DNA from: Vulcanimicrobiota bacterium
GTDB lineage: Bacteria > Vulcanimicrobiota > Vulcanimicrobiia > Vulcanimicrobiales > Vulcanimicrobiaceae
Reading direction: 5' to 3'
DNA: 7,370 nucleotides
Assembly: GCA_019233415.1 (NCBI GenBank)
Contig: JAFAMK010000037.1
Coordinates: 1 to 7,370, forward strand
The notes beneath the pieces were generated by a model. The model made no database searches. It was not told the origin of the DNA and was given only the letters and a program-made list of their open reading frames with translations. Positions 6,782 to 7,370 of the stretch are shown one piece after another (position 1 is the stretch's first letter; each line of letters opens with the position of its first letter). The translations under genes were made by a program, and so were the position numbers.

Positions 6782-6824
6782 GACCGGGCGGGCCGCCCCG
6801 GCCAGGCGCGGCGAAAGTCCGGCT
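6735..6824 (+). repeat. Direct repeat GTCCGGCT flanking a complementary CCGGAC
   Basis: GTCCGGCT occurs at 6735-6742 and again at 6817-6824, the second copy ending two bases before the ATG at 6827. CCGGAC at 6775-6780 lies between them and can pair with either copy but not both. This geometry could allow alternative folding that covers or exposes the start region. It is directly visible; a regulatory role is inferred. Confidence 0.4.
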
Positions 6825-6826
6825 CG

Positions 6827-7370
6827 ATGGCGACGACGATCGTCCATGCCGCGGACGTCCACCTCGAGACGGCCTTCACCGAGCTGCGCGGCGGGGCGCG
6901 CCGCCGTGCCGCACTGGCCGACGCGTTCGAGCGGGTCGTCGACCTCGCGCTGGCGCGCGGCGCGGACGCGCTGACGATCGGCGGCGACCTCTACGAAGCC
7001 GAGCGAGCCGGTCCGCAGACCGCGCGCTTCGTCTTCGCCCAGCTCGGGCGCTTCGGCGGCCCGGTCTTCGTCGCGCCGGGGAACCACGACCCGTACTCGG
7101 CCCGCGCGCTCTACGCTCGCGACGACCGCCCGCCGAACGTGCGCGTCTTCGCGGAGCCGCGCTGGAGCGCGTACCCGCTGAACGACGACGTGACGATCTA
7201 CGGCTTCGGCCACGCGCCGGCCGAGCCGGGCCGGCCGTTCGCCGGCGCGCGCTTCGACCGCCCCGGGGTACGGATCGCGCTCGTCCACGGGAGCGACGAA
7301 ACGCGCATCCCGCCTGGAAAGCGTCCGACCGCGCCGTTCACGCTCGCCGAGATCGTTGCGTCGGGTGCGA
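6827..7370 (+). CDS. DNA repair exonuclease, YhaO/SbcD/Mre11-like metallophosphoesterase, 3'-truncated
   Basis: The first 181 residues of a calcineurin-like phosphoesterase related to YhaO and SbcD, nucleases that process DNA ends, usually with an SbcC/Rad50-like ATPase (YhaN for YhaO). The metal-site motifs are in order: HAADVHL (7-13; Asp10, His12), GGDLYE (52-57; Asp54), PGNHDP (84-89; Asn86, His87) and LVHGS (152-156; His154). The HAADVHLET opening and the spacing resemble YhaO-type proteins more than classical SbcD, which typically has DWHLG. The last motif (GHxH) and any C-terminal capping domain lie beyond the window. ATG 6827 is chosen because motif I starts within seven residues, as is normal for the family, and no in-frame ATG or GTG lies close upstream. 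The ribosome site is weak (GGCGAAAG at about 6810-6817). The gene follows the ligase by 107 bp and probably has its own expression signal. A large coiled-coil AAA ATPase gene would be expected next. Confidence 0.9.
   Translation, partial: MATTIVHAADVHLETAFTELRGGARRRAALADAFERVVDLALARGADALTIGGDLYEAERAGPQTARFVFAQLGRFGGPVFVAPGNHDPYSARALYARDDRPPNVRVFAEPRWSAYPLNDDVTIYGFGHAPAEPGRPFAGARFDRPGVRIALVHGSDETRIPPGKRPTAPFTLAEIVASGA

Overview
The window is a 7.37 kb piece of a GC-rich bacterial chromosome with six protein genes, all on the + strand and closely packed. The first and last genes run off the edges. Most genes have almost only G or C at third codon positions. Gene content (a DnaE2 translesion polymerase, a Cys-pair lipoprotein of DUF4333-like pattern, a small secreted CHRD/SOD-like protein, a Tat-exported dienelactone hydrolase, a MatB-like acyl-CoA synthetase and a YhaO/SbcD-like nuclease) fits a free-living soil or sediment bacterium. 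Candidates are Actinomycetota, Acidobacteriota or Eremiobacterota/Vulcanimicrobiota; the sequence alone does not decide, and the phylum is a guess.

Region by region: 1-2688 is the C-terminal ~895 residues of the error-prone polymerase DnaE2 (ImuC); its N-terminal PHP domain lies upstream of the window. Nine bases later, 2698-3792 encodes a predicted lipoprotein with four successive cysteine-pair modules, perhaps from a leaderless transcript. A 103-bp gap holds a perfect 6-bp hairpin at the stop codon, then a -10-like box and a strong Shine-Dalgarno. These precede an operon-like trio: a small secreted protein (3896-4309), a Tat-signal dienelactone-hydrolase-family protein (4324-5229) and an AMP-forming acyl-CoA synthetase (5226-6719, overlapping by 4 bp). 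A 107-bp gap with unusually dense, mutually exclusive base-pairing potential leads to a YhaO/SbcD/Mre11-like metallophosphoesterase (6827 to the end, incomplete).

How they work together: the hydrolase and synthetase are translationally coupled and may form a short catabolic step, with an exported esterase/lactonase releasing a carboxylic acid that a cytoplasmic ligase activates to a CoA thioester. This is inference. The two DNA-repair genes at the ends are not visibly linked to the metabolic genes. No mobile element, CRISPR array, tRNA or rRNA was seen. No wholly new system is evident. The best leads are the four-module lipoprotein, the switch-like leader before the nuclease gene, the insertion in DnaE2, and a hydrolase lacking the family's usual active-site glutamate.
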